This document shows, one piece after another, positions 50,996 to 59,750 of a stretch of DNA of 64,000 nucleotides. Position 1 is the stretch's first letter, and each line of letters opens with the position of its first letter. The translations under genes were made by a program, and so were the position numbers. Source of the DNA: Amycolatopsis nivea (GTDB lineage Bacteria; Actinomycetota; Actinomycetes; Mycobacteriales; Pseudonocardiaceae); the NCBI RefSeq assembly GCF_004522235.1, contig NZ_SDLT01000048.1:1-64000 (forward strand), written 5' to 3'. The notes under the pieces were generated by a model, which did no database searches, had not been told where the DNA came from, and saw nothing but the letters and a program-made list of their open reading frames with translations.

Positions 50996-52219
50996 CTAAT
51001 GCCGGGAGCTCTCGCGTTCGGCGAAGAGATGCCCCATGCGTTGCTGTTTCGCTGCCAGGTAACGAAGATTCGCCGACGTGGCACCCACCGTCAACGGAAG
51101 CCTCCGCAGGACGGTGACCCCGCCCGCTTCCAAATCCCGGATCTTCCCGGGATTGTTGGTCAGGACCCGCGTCCGCGCGATCCCCAGATCTCGCAGGATG
51201 GCCGCGGCAGCCCCGTATTCCCGCGCGTCGGCCCGTTCGCCCAGACGGAGGTTGGCGTCCACTGTGTCCAGTCCGCGATCCTGAAGCTCATACGCCGCCA
51301 GCTTTTTCGCCAGTCCGATACCCCGCCCCTCGTGCCCGCGAAGATACACCAGCACCCCGCCGTCACGGCTGATCCGGGCGAGGGCGGCGTCCAATTGCGG
51401 GCCGCAGTCGCAGCGGGCGGAGGCCAGGGATTCGCCGGTCAGGCATTCGGAGTGCACGCGTACGGTCGCCTCGTCGCCCGGTTCGCCACAGATGAGCGCG
51501 ACATGGTCGGCACCGGTGCGCAGGTCCAGATAGCCCACCGCGCGGAAGCGGCCGTACCGGGTCGGGAGCTCGGTTTCGGCGGTTCGCGCCACGCGCGGCT
51601 GTTCACCGGCCGGAAGCGGATTCCGCAGCCGATGGGAGATCAGGTCCTCGATGCTCAGCGCGGGCAGGCCGAACCGGCGCGCGAGGTCCGCGACTCCGGG
51701 GCCGCGGAGCATTGACCCGTCGTCGGCCACCAGTTCCGCGATGGCCGCGACCGGTGGCACGCCCGCGAGCCGGCACAGATCGACCGCCGCTTCGGTGTGT
51801 CCCGGTCGCTCCAGGACGCCGCCGGGTCGCGCGCGCAGCGGGAGGACGTGCCCGGGGCGGGTGAAATCCGCGGCGGCGGCCGCCGGGTCGGCCAGCAGTC
51901 GCAGGGTGCGGGCGCGATCGGCGGCACTGATTCCGGTGGTCACGCCGGTCTTCGCGTCCACGGTCACGGTGTAGGCGGTGCCGCGCGCGTCCTCGTTGCG
52001 CTCCACCATCAGCGGCAGCCGGAGGTCTGCCGGGCGGTCCGGGGGCATCGGGGCGCACAGCAGTCCGGAGGTGTGCCGCACGGTCCACGCGACCCAGTGC
52101 GCCGACGCGGTGTGCGCGGCCAGCACCACGTCGCCCTCGTTCTCGCGGTCGGCGGCGTCGGTGACGAGCACCGGCCTGCCCTCGCGCAGCGCGTCCAGCG
52201 CCATGGTCATTCGGTCCAT
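50996..52219 (-). CDS. ribBA: RibBA: DHBP synthase / GTP cyclohydrolase II
   Basis: Bifunctional riboflavin enzyme of 407 residues. The N-terminal half makes 3,4-dihydroxy-2-butanone 4-phosphate (DRENEGD motif, HTSGLLCAPM, GHTEAAVDLCRLAG). The C-terminal half opens GTP and has the zinc cysteines in ECLTGESLASARCDCGPQL and the RGHEGRGIGL loop. It lies apart from other riboflavin genes, downstream of a MarR gene, with two TAAGCATGCTTA-type operators before its start. It probably boosts FMN for the flavin-dependent pathway controlled by the same regulator. Confidence 0.92.
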   Translation of the reverse strand: MDRMTMALDALREGRPVLVTDAADRENEGDVVLAAHTASAHWVAWTVRHTSGLLCAPMPPDRPADLRLPLMVERNEDARGTAYTVTVDAKTGVTTGISAADRARTLRLLADPAAAAADFTRPGHVLPLRARPGGVLERPGHTEAAVDLCRLAGVPPVAAIAELVADDGSMLRGPGVADLARRFGLPALSIEDLISHRLRNPLPAGEQPRVARTAETELPTRYGRFRAVGYLDLRTGADHVALICGEPGDEATVRVHSECLTGESLASARCDCGPQLDAALARISRDGGVLVYLRGHEGRGIGLAKKLAAYELQDRGLDTVDANLRLGERADAREYGAAAAILRDLGIARTRVLTNNPGKIRDLEAGGVTVLRRLPLTVGATSANLRYLAAKQQRMGHLFAERESSRH

Positions 52220-52229
52220 GGCCCAAGTA

Positions 52230-52260
52230 TAAGCATGCTTACGTTAAAGGAGCATGCTTA
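52230..52260. promoter_or_regulatory. MarR-type operator pair upstream of ribBA
   Basis: TAAGCATGCTTA (52230-52241) and GGAGCATGCTTA (52249-52260) have centres 19 bp apart, 10 bp upstream of the ribBA start; the second covers the MarR stop codon. The same motif recurs at 52814 and 62535. Confidence 0.8.
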
Positions 52261-52779
52261 CTCTTCGCCGCGCTCCATCTCGCGCAGCTCGCCTTCGACG
52301 ACGAGGGCGGCCTGACGCAGCTGACGGTCGGCGGCGACGATCTCGTCCCGGCCGAGAAGCGACCCCAGGGTGTCGCTGATCCGGAGCACCTCGGAGTCCA
52401 TCTCCTCAAGCGCGGCAAGCCCGGCCTTGGTGACTTCGAGCGACAGGGCACGCTCGCTTTCCGGGTGCGCGCCGCGGGCGACGAATCCGCGCTTCTCCAT
52501 CTGGGTCACGATCCGCGTCATCGTCTGCGGGCGGGCATAGCACCGCCGGGACAGCTGAGCCAGCGTCAGATGCGGCCGGTTGGCCAGGATCCGCAGCGCG
52601 GTGTAGCTCGACAGCGTCATGTTCCACGGCCGCAGCCGTGCGTTGCCGATCCGCGAGACCGCGCGCTCGAACCGGAACACGGCGTCGATCAAGGAGGACG
52701 CCTCGTCCATGCCGGTCTCCGCGCGCGCGGGCGAGCGGCCGTCGTCGAACGGATCTACGTAAGGCAAGGGATCGGTCAC
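52258..52779 (-). CDS. MarR-family transcriptional regulator
   Basis: A 173-residue regulator with the MarR winged helix (LRILANRPHLTLAQLSRRCYARPQTMTRIVTQMEKRGFVARGAHPESERALSLEVTKAG). GTG start at 52779, divergent from the flavin reductase with a 78-bp gap that holds three copies of its presumed operator. Motif copies also sit before ribBA and between the PrpD and NIPSNAP genes, so it probably represses the whole set until a pathway ligand, perhaps a CoA thioester or aromatic acid, binds. Confidence 0.88.
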   Translation of the reverse strand: MTDPLPYVDPFDDGRSPARAETGMDEASSLIDAVFRFERAVSRIGNARLRPWNMTLSSYTALRILANRPHLTLAQLSRRCYARPQTMTRIVTQMEKRGFVARGAHPESERALSLEVTKAGLAALEEMDSEVLRISDTLGSLLGRDEIVAADRQLRQAALVVEGELREMERGEE

Positions 52780-52813
52780 CCCCGCAGCGTAGAGCGCCGG
52801 GCGCGGATGCGCG

Positions 52814-52864
52814 TCAGCATGCTTGCATTCGTATCCGCACGCTTATATGGTCTAAGCATGCTTA
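52814..52864. promoter_or_regulatory. Triple operator and leaderless promoter of the flavin reductase operon
   Basis: TTGCAT (52823-52828), 17 bases and TATGGT (52846-52851) place transcription start at the ATG at 52858. Operator copies are TCAGCATGCTTG (52814), a weaker CGCACGCTTA (52836) and TAAGCATGCTTA (52853-52864), with centres 20 and 19 bp apart. The last one contains the start codon. Confidence 0.75.
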
Positions 52865-53334
52865 CATCATCCCGATTCCGCTCCGCCTTGGGGAATTTCC
52901 CCAGCGGCGTCGTGGCGATCACCGGGCGGGACGCGGACGGGCGGCCGGCGGGCCTGGCGGTTTCGTCGTTCACGTCGGTCTCGCTCGATCCGCCGCTGGT
53001 GGCGTTCCTGCCCGGCAAGACGTCCTCGACGTTCCCGGCGCTCGCCCGGCGCGGCACGTTCTGCGCCAACGTCCTCGCCGCCGGGCAGGAGGACGTCTGC
53101 CGTGCGCTCGCGGTCTCCGGCGGGGACAAGTTCGCCGGCGTCGACTGGCGTCCCGGGCCGCACGGCGATCCCGTGCTCGACGGGGCCGTCGCCTGGATCG
53201 CCTGCACGATCGAGGCCGTGCACGACGCCGGCGACCACCACCTCGTCCTCGGCCGCGTCGACGACCTGGCCGCCGACACCACGGCGGAGCCGCTGCTGTT
53301 CTTCCGCAGCCAGTACCACCACCTCGCGGCCTGA
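52858..53334 (+). CDS. Flavin reductase (FMN-binding split barrel)
   Basis: A 158-residue NAD(P)H:flavin reductase of the HpaC/ActVB type: FRSALGNFPSGVVAITGRDADGRPAGLAVSSFTSVSLDPPLVAFL, and DHHLVLGRVDDL near the end. It supplies reduced FMN to a partner monooxygenase, most likely the SsuD-like enzyme at 56143 in the same operon. No ribosome binding site precedes the ATG, which lies inside an operator and 6 bases after the -10 element, so the mRNA seems leaderless. Confidence 0.9.
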   Translation: MLTSSRFRSALGNFPSGVVAITGRDADGRPAGLAVSSFTSVSLDPPLVAFLPGKTSSTFPALARRGTFCANVLAAGQEDVCRALAVSGGDKFAGVDWRPGPHGDPVLDGAVAWIACTIEAVHDAGDHHLVLGRVDDLAADTTAEPLLFFRSQYHHLAA

Positions 53335-53378
53335 GCCGCGCCCCCGCGCCAGCCCCGACCTCAACGGAGAGGCACGTC

Positions 53379-54680
53379 ATGACCACACCGGCAGAAGCAA
53401 GACGCACGACGCTCGCGGCCTCGATCGGCAACACCGTGGAGACCTACGACTACGCCGTCTACGGGTTCCTCTCCGCCGTGCTGGCGAAGGTGTTCTTCCC
53501 GGCCGCGAGCACCGGCGCGGGCCTGCTGTCGTCGTTCGCGGTGTTCGGCTCGGCATTCCTGGCGCGTCCCGCGGGGGCCTTGGTGTTCGGCCCGATCGCG
53601 GACCGGCACGGCCGCCGTCCCGCGCTCGTGGCATCGCTGCTGCTGATGGCCGGCGGCAGCACACTGATCGGCCTGCTGCCGGCGACCGGGACGATCGGCG
53701 TCGCCGCGCCGATCCTGCTGGTGCTGTTGCGATTCGCGCAAGGGCTGGCCGGCGGCGGCGAGTTCACCACCGCGATCATCTACGTCGCCGAGTTCGCCCC
53801 GCCGCACCGGCGCGGTGCGCTGTCGAGCCGCGTGCAGGTCGGCAGTCTGGCCGGGTTCCTGCTGGGCGCGGTCGTCGTGCTGTCGCTGAGCGCCGCGCTG
53901 ACTCCGGCGCAAATGCTCGGGTGGGGCTGGCGGGTGCCGTTCCTGCTGGCATTTCCCATCGGCGGGATCGGCCTCTATCTGCGCAGCCGGTTCGGCGAGA
54001 CGCCCGAGTTCCTCGACGCCCGCGCCCGGCCGTCCGCATCGGACCGATCGGCGGACCGGCAATGGTCCTCGGTGCTCCTGCTCGTCGGCGTGTCGGTGCT
54101 GCACATCGTCGGCATCTACATGGTCTACACCTACGTGCAGAGCTACCTCATCCAGCTGCGGCTGTCCCCCGTCACGGCCACCGCGGTGATCGCGCTCGCG
54201 CTGCTCGCCGGGATTTTCCTCGTGCTCGCGGGCGGCCGTGCCGCGGACCGGCGAGGCCGGCCGAAAGTGCTGCTGGCGTCCTCGCTCACGGTGCTCGTCG
54301 TGAGCTACCCGCTGTTCGCCGCGCTGGCCAGCGCCCCTCCCCTGTGGCTGATCGTCGTGTGCACGGTGGCGCTGTCGGCCGGTCCGGCGTTCTACTCTGG
54401 CGTCGCGCCGATCACCTACGTCCAGCTCGTTCCCGTGCGGCGGCGCGGCAGCCTCGTCGGCATCTCCTACAACGTGACTGTCGGCATCCTCGGCGGTTCG
54501 GCGGTGTTCATCTGCCAGGCGCTGGTCGAGCTGACCGGCGACCGCCGCTCCCCCGCGTACCTGCTGCTGGCCGCGGCCGCCGCCAGCGCGCTCGCCGCGT
54601 TCGCGCTCACCCGCCGCGCGGCCCGCACCCCCGCGGCTTCCCCGTCCGCCCTTCCCCTGACCGCGGAGTCCGGCTTATGA
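53379..54680 (+). CDS. MHS-family MFS transporter
   Basis: A 433-residue major-facilitator protein with 12 membrane segments. The start (LAASIGNTVETYDYAVYGFLSAVLAKVFFP) and loop GPIADRHGRRPAL identify the metabolite:H+ symporter branch (KgtP, ProP, ShiA), which imports dicarboxylates, betaines or aromatic acids. Its stop overlaps the next start (ATGA). As the only transporter in the MarR regulon it probably imports the substrate, likely an organic acid. Confidence 0.9.
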   Translation: MTTPAEARRTTLAASIGNTVETYDYAVYGFLSAVLAKVFFPAASTGAGLLSSFAVFGSAFLARPAGALVFGPIADRHGRRPALVASLLLMAGGSTLIGLLPATGTIGVAAPILLVLLRFAQGLAGGGEFTTAIIYVAEFAPPHRRGALSSRVQVGSLAGFLLGAVVVLSLSAALTPAQMLGWGWRVPFLLAFPIGGIGLYLRSRFGETPEFLDARARPSASDRSADRQWSSVLLLVGVSVLHIVGIYMVYTYVQSYLIQLRLSPVTATAVIALALLAGIFLVLAGGRAADRRGRPKVLLASSLTVLVVSYPLFAALASAPPLWLIVVCTVALSAGPAFYSGVAPITYVQLVPVRRRGSLVGISYNVTVGILGGSAVFICQALVELTGDRRSPAYLLLAAAAASALAAFALTRRAARTPAASPSALPLTAESGL

Positions 54681-55666
54681 CCACCTTGCCCCTGCCCGAC
54701 GCCCACCACCTCGTCCTGGCCGCCATGACCCAGGCCGGGCACACCCCGGACGAGGCCGCCGTCATCGCCGAACACCTGCTCGACTGCGAACTGCGCGGGC
54801 TGACGTTCGGCGGCCTCGCCCGCGCACTGTCCATTGTGGAGCGCATCCGTGCCGTAGCCGAGGCTCCGCGGCCGATCCGGGTCCTCGCGGAGACCCCGGT
54901 GTCGGCCACCCTCGACGGCGGCGACCAGGTGGGCTACCTCGTCGGCATGCGGGCGCTGGACCTGGCGGCGGAAAAGGCCCGCGCGCACGGAATGGCCGTC
55001 GTCGGCGCCCGCAACACCTGGTACACCGGCATGTTTTCCTATTACCTGGAGAAGGCCGCCGCGGCCGGGCTCGCCGGGATGATCGCCGGCAGCGGGCCCG
55101 CCGTCGTCGCCCCGCAGGGCGGCACCGAGGGCAGGTTCGGCACCAACCCGATCGCCTTCGGATTCCCCGCTTCGCCGACGCCGGTCATCTGGGACATCGG
55201 CACCTCGGCAGTGATGTACGGCGACGTAGTACTGAAAGGGCGGCTCGGCGAGCAGCTCGAAGAGGGCCAGGCGTTCGACGCTGCCGGGGCGCCCACCCTC
55301 GACCCGGCAGCGGCGCTGCGCGGCGCGTTCGGCGTATGGGGCGGGCACAAGGGTTCCGGGCTGGCCATGGTGGTGCAACTGCTCGGCATGATGAGCGGCG
55401 CGGCCGCGGCCCCGCCGGGCATCTCCGACTGCGGGTTCTTCGTGCTGCTGGTCGATCCGGCCGCGCTCACCGACGCGGACGACTACCGCCGCCGCGTCAG
55501 CGAGTACGCCGCGTCGATCCGGGCGACCCGGCCCGTGGAAGGCGGCCCCGCCGTCCGGGTGCCGTTCGACCGGTCCGCCGCCTGCCGCGAAGAGGCGTTG
55601 CGGCGCGGCACGATCGACGTCCCGGACGCGGTCGTCGCGGCCCTGCGGAAGGCCGCGAATGAGTGA
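54677..55666 (+). CDS. Ldh2/malate dehydrogenase-family protein with altered active site
   Basis: A 329-residue protein of the YiaK/ComC-like NAD(P)-dependent oxidoreductase family. The NAD features are kept (VIWDIGTSAVMYGDVV, WGGHKGSGLAMVVQL, GRFGTNPIAFGFP). However, the family's catalytic His in the 'SHG' motif is Phe44 here (LRGLTFGGL), and the second conserved His in 'NSNHFG' is Tyr116 (ARNTWYTG). It may therefore use different chemistry from 2-oxoacid reduction, or have lost activity. Tightly packed between the transporter and thioesterase genes. Confidence 0.78.
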   Translation: MTTLPLPDAHHLVLAAMTQAGHTPDEAAVIAEHLLDCELRGLTFGGLARALSIVERIRAVAEAPRPIRVLAETPVSATLDGGDQVGYLVGMRALDLAAEKARAHGMAVVGARNTWYTGMFSYYLEKAAAAGLAGMIAGSGPAVVAPQGGTEGRFGTNPIAFGFPASPTPVIWDIGTSAVMYGDVVLKGRLGEQLEEGQAFDAAGAPTLDPAAALRGAFGVWGGHKGSGLAMVVQLLGMMSGAAAAPPGISDCGFFVLLVDPAALTDADDYRRRVSEYAASIRATRPVEGGPAVRVPFDRSAACREEALRRGTIDVPDAVVAALRKAANE

Positions 55667-56132
55667 CCGCGCGGACGACTTCCGGATCGGCCCGTCGCCG
55701 TCGGGACGGCTGCTGTGCGGCGGCTGCGCCCCCGAGGACCGGTGCCGCCTCGGCATCGAGGTCGCGCACGCCGGGGAAGCCGCGACGACGTTCGACGTCG
55801 TCTGCCCTCGGCACTGGTGCGGCGGTCCCGAGGTCGCCCACGGCGGCTGGACCGCGGCGGTGTTCGACGACGTGCTGAACACAGTCGCCCTGCGCCGCGA
55901 AGCCCGGCTGGTCACGAAATCGCTCCATATCTCCTACCACCGCCCGGTTCCGGTCGAACGGCCGCTGACGGTGACGGCGCGGATCGACAGTCACGCGGGC
56001 CGTCGCTGGGACGTCTCCGCGCAGATGACCCTCGCCGGCGGAACCGTCGCATTGGCCGCCGCCAGCGCGGAACTCCGCACCCGGCGGCCTGATCACTTCG
56101 CCAGGCATCAGGCCTGGCTGGCACACGATTAA
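55659..56132 (+). CDS. PaaI-like hotdog thioesterase
   Basis: A 157-residue single hotdog-fold protein with CGGCAPEDRCRLGIEV at the start and the active-site helix PEVAHGGWTAAVFDDVLNTV. Such proteins cleave acyl-CoA thioesters; the three N-terminal Cys may form a small metal site. It overlaps the upstream gene by 8 bp and sits in the same operon as an acyl-CoA synthetase, so it may release stalled CoA intermediates. Confidence 0.82.
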   Translation: MSDRADDFRIGPSPSGRLLCGGCAPEDRCRLGIEVAHAGEAATTFDVVCPRHWCGGPEVAHGGWTAAVFDDVLNTVALRREARLVTKSLHISYHRPVPVERPLTVTARIDSHAGRRWDVSAQMTLAGGTVALAAASAELRTRRPDHFARHQAWLAHD

Positions 56133-56142
56133 GGAGGACCCG

Positions 56143-57165
56143 ATGGTCGAATTCTTCACCGGGCTGCAGCCCCTCGAAGCGGGCGAAACCAGCCCGGACG
56201 CCCTGCTCGCGCGAGTCCGGGAACTGGACCGGTCCGAGGTGATCGACCGCGTACTGGTCGGGTATTCCTCGACCTGGCCGCACAACCACGCGACCGCGCC
56301 GTTCGCCCTCGCGCTCACCGAGAAGTTCTCGCCGATCGTCGCGCACCGCCCGGGCGTCATGCCGCCGGCGGCCGCCGCGCGCTACTTCGCCACGCTCGAC
56401 GTGCTCGCCCGCGGGAGGCTCGCGATCAACGTGGTCGTCGGCGGTTCCGACAAGGACCTGCGCCGCGAATCCGACGACCTGCCCAAGGCCGAGCGCTACC
56501 GGCGCGCGGTCGAGTACCTCGACGTCGTCCGGCGCACCTGGACCTCGCCCGAGCAGTTCGATCACCACGGCGAGTACTACACGGCCGAGGCGGTGAAGAT
56601 CGTGACCAAGCCGGTGCAGGGACAGGTGCCGATCTTCATGGGCGGCGAAAGCGACGACGCGGTCGACTTCGGCGCCCGCCACGCCGACCTGTACATGCTG
56701 TGGGGCGAGCCGTTCGCGGGCACGAAGGAACGCATCGACCGCGTCCGCGACGCCGCCGAACGGTACGGCCGGAAGATGCGGTTCTCCTTGAGCCTGCGCC
56801 TGTTCGTCGGCGACACCGACGACGCCGCGTGGGCCCGAGCTCGCGCGGCGGAGCGGCAGATCGCCGAAGCCTCCGGGAAGTTCCTGCGCTCGTCGTCCAC
56901 CGACACCTCGGTCGGCAGGCAGCGGGCGCTCGCGCTGACCGACGAGGAACTGCACGACGACTGCTTCTGGACCGGGCTGACCAAGCTGCTGGGCGGTTTC
57001 GCCAACTCGCAGGCGCTGGTCGGCACCGAGGAGCGCGTCCTGAACACGTTGGGCGCCTATCGTGACCTCGGGGTCGACGCGTTCCTCGTGACCACCGGAG
57101 CCGAAGCGGCCTGGGACCCGGCCCTGGAGGGATTCCTCGCCCGGGCGAAGAAGGAGCTGGCATGA
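56143..57165 (+). CDS. SsuD-like FMNH2-dependent monooxygenase (LLM class)
   Basis: A 340-residue luciferase-like monooxygenase. The core IVAHRPGVMPPAAAARYFATLDVLARGRLAINVVVGG follows the pattern of alkanesulfonate monooxygenase SsuD, which uses reduced FMN to cleave a C-S bond; related enzymes hydroxylate other acids or amines. Start at 56143 has AAGGAGG. It should work with the flavin reductase at 52858. The substrate is unknown; sulfonate cleavage is one option given the sulfonate genes elsewhere in the window. Confidence 0.83.
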   Translation: MVEFFTGLQPLEAGETSPDALLARVRELDRSEVIDRVLVGYSSTWPHNHATAPFALALTEKFSPIVAHRPGVMPPAAAARYFATLDVLARGRLAINVVVGGSDKDLRRESDDLPKAERYRRAVEYLDVVRRTWTSPEQFDHHGEYYTAEAVKIVTKPVQGQVPIFMGGESDDAVDFGARHADLYMLWGEPFAGTKERIDRVRDAAERYGRKMRFSLSLRLFVGDTDDAAWARARAAERQIAEASGKFLRSSSTDTSVGRQRALALTDEELHDDCFWTGLTKLLGGFANSQALVGTEERVLNTLGAYRDLGVDAFLVTTGAEAAWDPALEGFLARAKKELA

Positions 57166-58778
57166 CGCGTTCGGTCCCGCGATCCGAAGACCTCGCGGCG
57201 GAGACCGTCAGCGGGCTGATCGCCACTCGGGCACGGCAGCACCCGGGCAAACCCGCGCTCGTGGTCGACGGAGCCGAGCTGACCTACGGCGAGCTGGACC
57301 TGGCGGTGTCCGAGGTCGCGCGCGGTCTGCTCGCCACCGGCGCCGCGCCGGGCGACTCGGTCGGCATTCTCCTGCCCAACCGTGCCGAATACCTGCTCGC
57401 CTGGTTCGGAGCCGCCCGCGCCGGGCTCGTCGAGGTCCCGGTCAACACCGCCTACAAAGGACAGTTCCTCGACCACGCGCTGCGCAGCACCGGCGTCCGG
57501 ATCCTGGTCACCGAGCCCGCGCTGCTCGGCCTCGTCGCCGACCTCCCGGAACTGCCGGATGCCCTGACCACCGTCGTCGTGCTCGACGACGCCGCGCCCG
57601 GCCGCACGCCGCCGGGAGTGCGGGTGCTGGGCTGGCCTGAATTGCTCGCCTCCGGCGACCCCGCCCGCGAGCTTCCCGAGGTCGGCCCGGCCGACCCGGT
57701 CGCGGTCATGCTCACCTCCGGCACCACCGGGCGCAGCAAGGGTGTCGTGTACCCGAACCGCATGCAGGTTGTCGCTGCCAAGGAATGCGCGCAGCAGATG
57801 GGCACGACCGCCGACGAGCGGCTGTACACCTGCCTGCCGCTGTTCCACGGCGCGGCCCAGGTCAACATCACCCTGCACGGGCTGTTCGCCGGCGCCACCG
57901 TGGTGCTCGGCCGGCGGTTCTCCGCGAGCCGGTTCTGGGACGAGATCCGGGCCGGCGGAGCAACCCAGTTCAACGCGCTGGGCTCGATCCTGCCGGTGCT
58001 GCTGGCCCAGCCCCCGTCCGAACTCGACCGCGACCACCGGGTCGGGCGAGTGTTCGCCGCGCCCGCTCCGCGCCAGGTGCTGGAGCCGTTCGAAGAACGG
58101 TTCGGAATCCACGTCGTGGAAGGCTACGGGCTCACCGAAATCAAGAATGTCCTCTACAACCCGTTGGCCGCGCGCAAGATCGGCTCGATCGGCGTGCCCA
58201 CGGATTCGTCGATCCTCGAAGTCCACGACGAGTCCGGGAACCGCGCGGCGCCCGGGCAGGCCGGGGAGATCGTGTACCGGCCGCGCGAGGCGAACATCAT
58301 GTTCTCCGGCTACCGCGGCGAACCCGAGGCCACCCTCGCGACGATGAAAGACCTCTGGTGGCACACCGGCGACCTCGGCTACACCGACGAGGACGGGTAC
58401 TTCTACTTCATCGACCGCAAGAAGGACGCCCTGCGCCGGCGCGGCGAGAACATCTCCTCGCACGAGGTCGAATCGGTCCTGCTCGCCTACCCCGGCGTCG
58501 TCGCGGCGGCGGCAGTCGCCACGCCGTCGGAGCTGGGCGAGGACGAGGTCCTCGCCGTGCTGCAGCTGGAATCCGGGCGGAAGCCGGACTTCGCGGAGCT
58601 GTTCGCGCACTGCGACCGGGCCCTGCCGCACTTCATGGTCCCCCGCTACTACCGCGTGCTCGACCAGCTGCCCGTCACCCCGACCGGCAAGGTCCGCAAG
58701 ACCGACCTGCGCGGCCAAGGCCGGGGCGAAGCGTGGGACGCGCAGGCCGCCGGACTCGCCCCGACCCGCCATGTCTGA
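57162..58778 (+). CDS. Acyl-CoA synthetase (AMP-forming)
   Basis: A 538-residue ANL-superfamily ligase. The ATP loop is LTSGTTGRSKGVVYPN, the adenine motif is EGYGLTEIKNVL, the hinge region is WWHTGDLGYTDEDGYFYFIDRKKDALRRRGENISSHEVE and the catalytic lysine is in TPTGKVRKTDL. It activates a carboxylic acid to its CoA ester. It overlaps the monooxygenase gene by 4 bp (ATGA) and the HMG-CoA-lyase-like gene by 8 bp, which suggests the oxidised acid product is activated and then modified. Confidence 0.9.
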   Translation: MTRSVPRSEDLAAETVSGLIATRARQHPGKPALVVDGAELTYGELDLAVSEVARGLLATGAAPGDSVGILLPNRAEYLLAWFGAARAGLVEVPVNTAYKGQFLDHALRSTGVRILVTEPALLGLVADLPELPDALTTVVVLDDAAPGRTPPGVRVLGWPELLASGDPARELPEVGPADPVAVMLTSGTTGRSKGVVYPNRMQVVAAKECAQQMGTTADERLYTCLPLFHGAAQVNITLHGLFAGATVVLGRRFSASRFWDEIRAGGATQFNALGSILPVLLAQPPSELDRDHRVGRVFAAPAPRQVLEPFEERFGIHVVEGYGLTEIKNVLYNPLAARKIGSIGVPTDSSILEVHDESGNRAAPGQAGEIVYRPREANIMFSGYRGEPEATLATMKDLWWHTGDLGYTDEDGYFYFIDRKKDALRRRGENISSHEVESVLLAYPGVVAAAAVATPSELGEDEVLAVLQLESGRKPDFAELFAHCDRALPHFMVPRYYRVLDQLPVTPTGKVRKTDLRGQGRGEAWDAQAAGLAPTRHV

Positions 58779-59700
58779 ACCGAAGGCGGTGCGCATCCGC
58801 GAAATCGCGCCACGCCTGACGTTCCAGGACCACATCGCGCCGACCGAGGTCAAGGTCGAGCTTGTGCGACGGCTCGTCGACGCCGGGGTCCGCGCGTTCG
58901 AGCTGTCCTCGTTCGTGCGGCCCGACCTGATCAAGGGACTCGCCGACGCCGAGGAAGTTTTCGCGGCCGTGCGCCGCACCCCAGGTCTGCACCTCGGCTG
59001 TTGCGTCGGCAACGTCCGAGGCCTGGCCCGCGCGATCGACGCGGGCGCGGACAGCGCGTCGTTCCTTCTCTCGGCAGACGAAGACTTCGCCCGCGCCAAC
59101 ATCGGACGCTCCACAAAGGACTCTCTGGCCGAACTCGAACGCATGGCCGCCTACGCCGCCGATCACCGCGTCCAGCTCGGCACCTACGTGATCTTCGCCT
59201 GGGGCGGCCCGACCGGGCCCGCCCGCGGCGCCGGCGAACTGGAACCGCTGGCCCGTCGGCTCCTCGACCTCGGCGTGGACCGGTGGATCCTCGCCGACTC
59301 GTCCGGTTACGCGGCCCCGCCGCAGATCCGCGGCCTCGTCACCGCCGCGCTCGCGCACATCCCGGCGGACAACCTCACCGTGCAGATCCACGACGCCCGC
59401 GGCATGGGCCTGGCCGCCCTGCTGCCCCTGCTCGACCTCGGCGTCCGGAACCTCGACACCGCGCTCGCCGGCAGCGGCGGGCACCCGGCCATGCCTGGTG
59501 CCCAGGGCGGCGGGATCTGCACCGAAGACGCCGTCCAGCTGCTCGAATTGTCCGATGTGGACACCGGAATCGACCTGCCGCGCCTGATCGCCGCCGCGAA
59601 CTGGCTCGCCGACGAACTCGGCGTGCCCGGCAAGGGTTTCGTCCGGCGCACCGGACCGGTGCCGGACTCCCCCGGGCAGCCGCTCGCCTTCCGCTGGTGA
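58771..59700 (+). CDS. HMG-CoA-lyase-like DRE-TIM protein with altered catalytic residues
   Basis: A 309-residue TIM-barrel protein clearly related to 3-hydroxy-3-methylglutaryl-CoA lyase (FELSSFVRPDLIKGLADAEEV, ILADSSGYAAPPQIRGLV). The N-terminal catalytic motif PRDGLQ reads PRLTFQ, so the metal-binding Asp is Leu16. Of the two metal-binding His residues one is Gln205 and His207 remains; the active-site Cys of the GGCP loop is His238. It probably does not perform the standard lyase reaction. Inactive remnant is unlikely because the frame and operon coupling are intact. Confidence 0.8.
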   Translation: MSEPKAVRIREIAPRLTFQDHIAPTEVKVELVRRLVDAGVRAFELSSFVRPDLIKGLADAEEVFAAVRRTPGLHLGCCVGNVRGLARAIDAGADSASFLLSADEDFARANIGRSTKDSLAELERMAAYAADHRVQLGTYVIFAWGGPTGPARGAGELEPLARRLLDLGVDRWILADSSGYAAPPQIRGLVTAALAHIPADNLTVQIHDARGMGLAALLPLLDLGVRNLDTALAGSGGHPAMPGAQGGGICTEDAVQLLELSDVDTGIDLPRLIAAANWLADELGVPGKGFVRRTGPVPDSPGQPLAFRW

Positions 59701-59750
59701 ACCGGGATCTTCTCCCGGCACCGATCATCGCAACCGGTCAAGGAGGACCA

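Noticed and set aside
50379..51117. Several open frames between the DUF779 gene and ribBA
   Set aside because: Arg/Pro-rich translations without start signals; only the short multicopper oxidase motif is recognisable.
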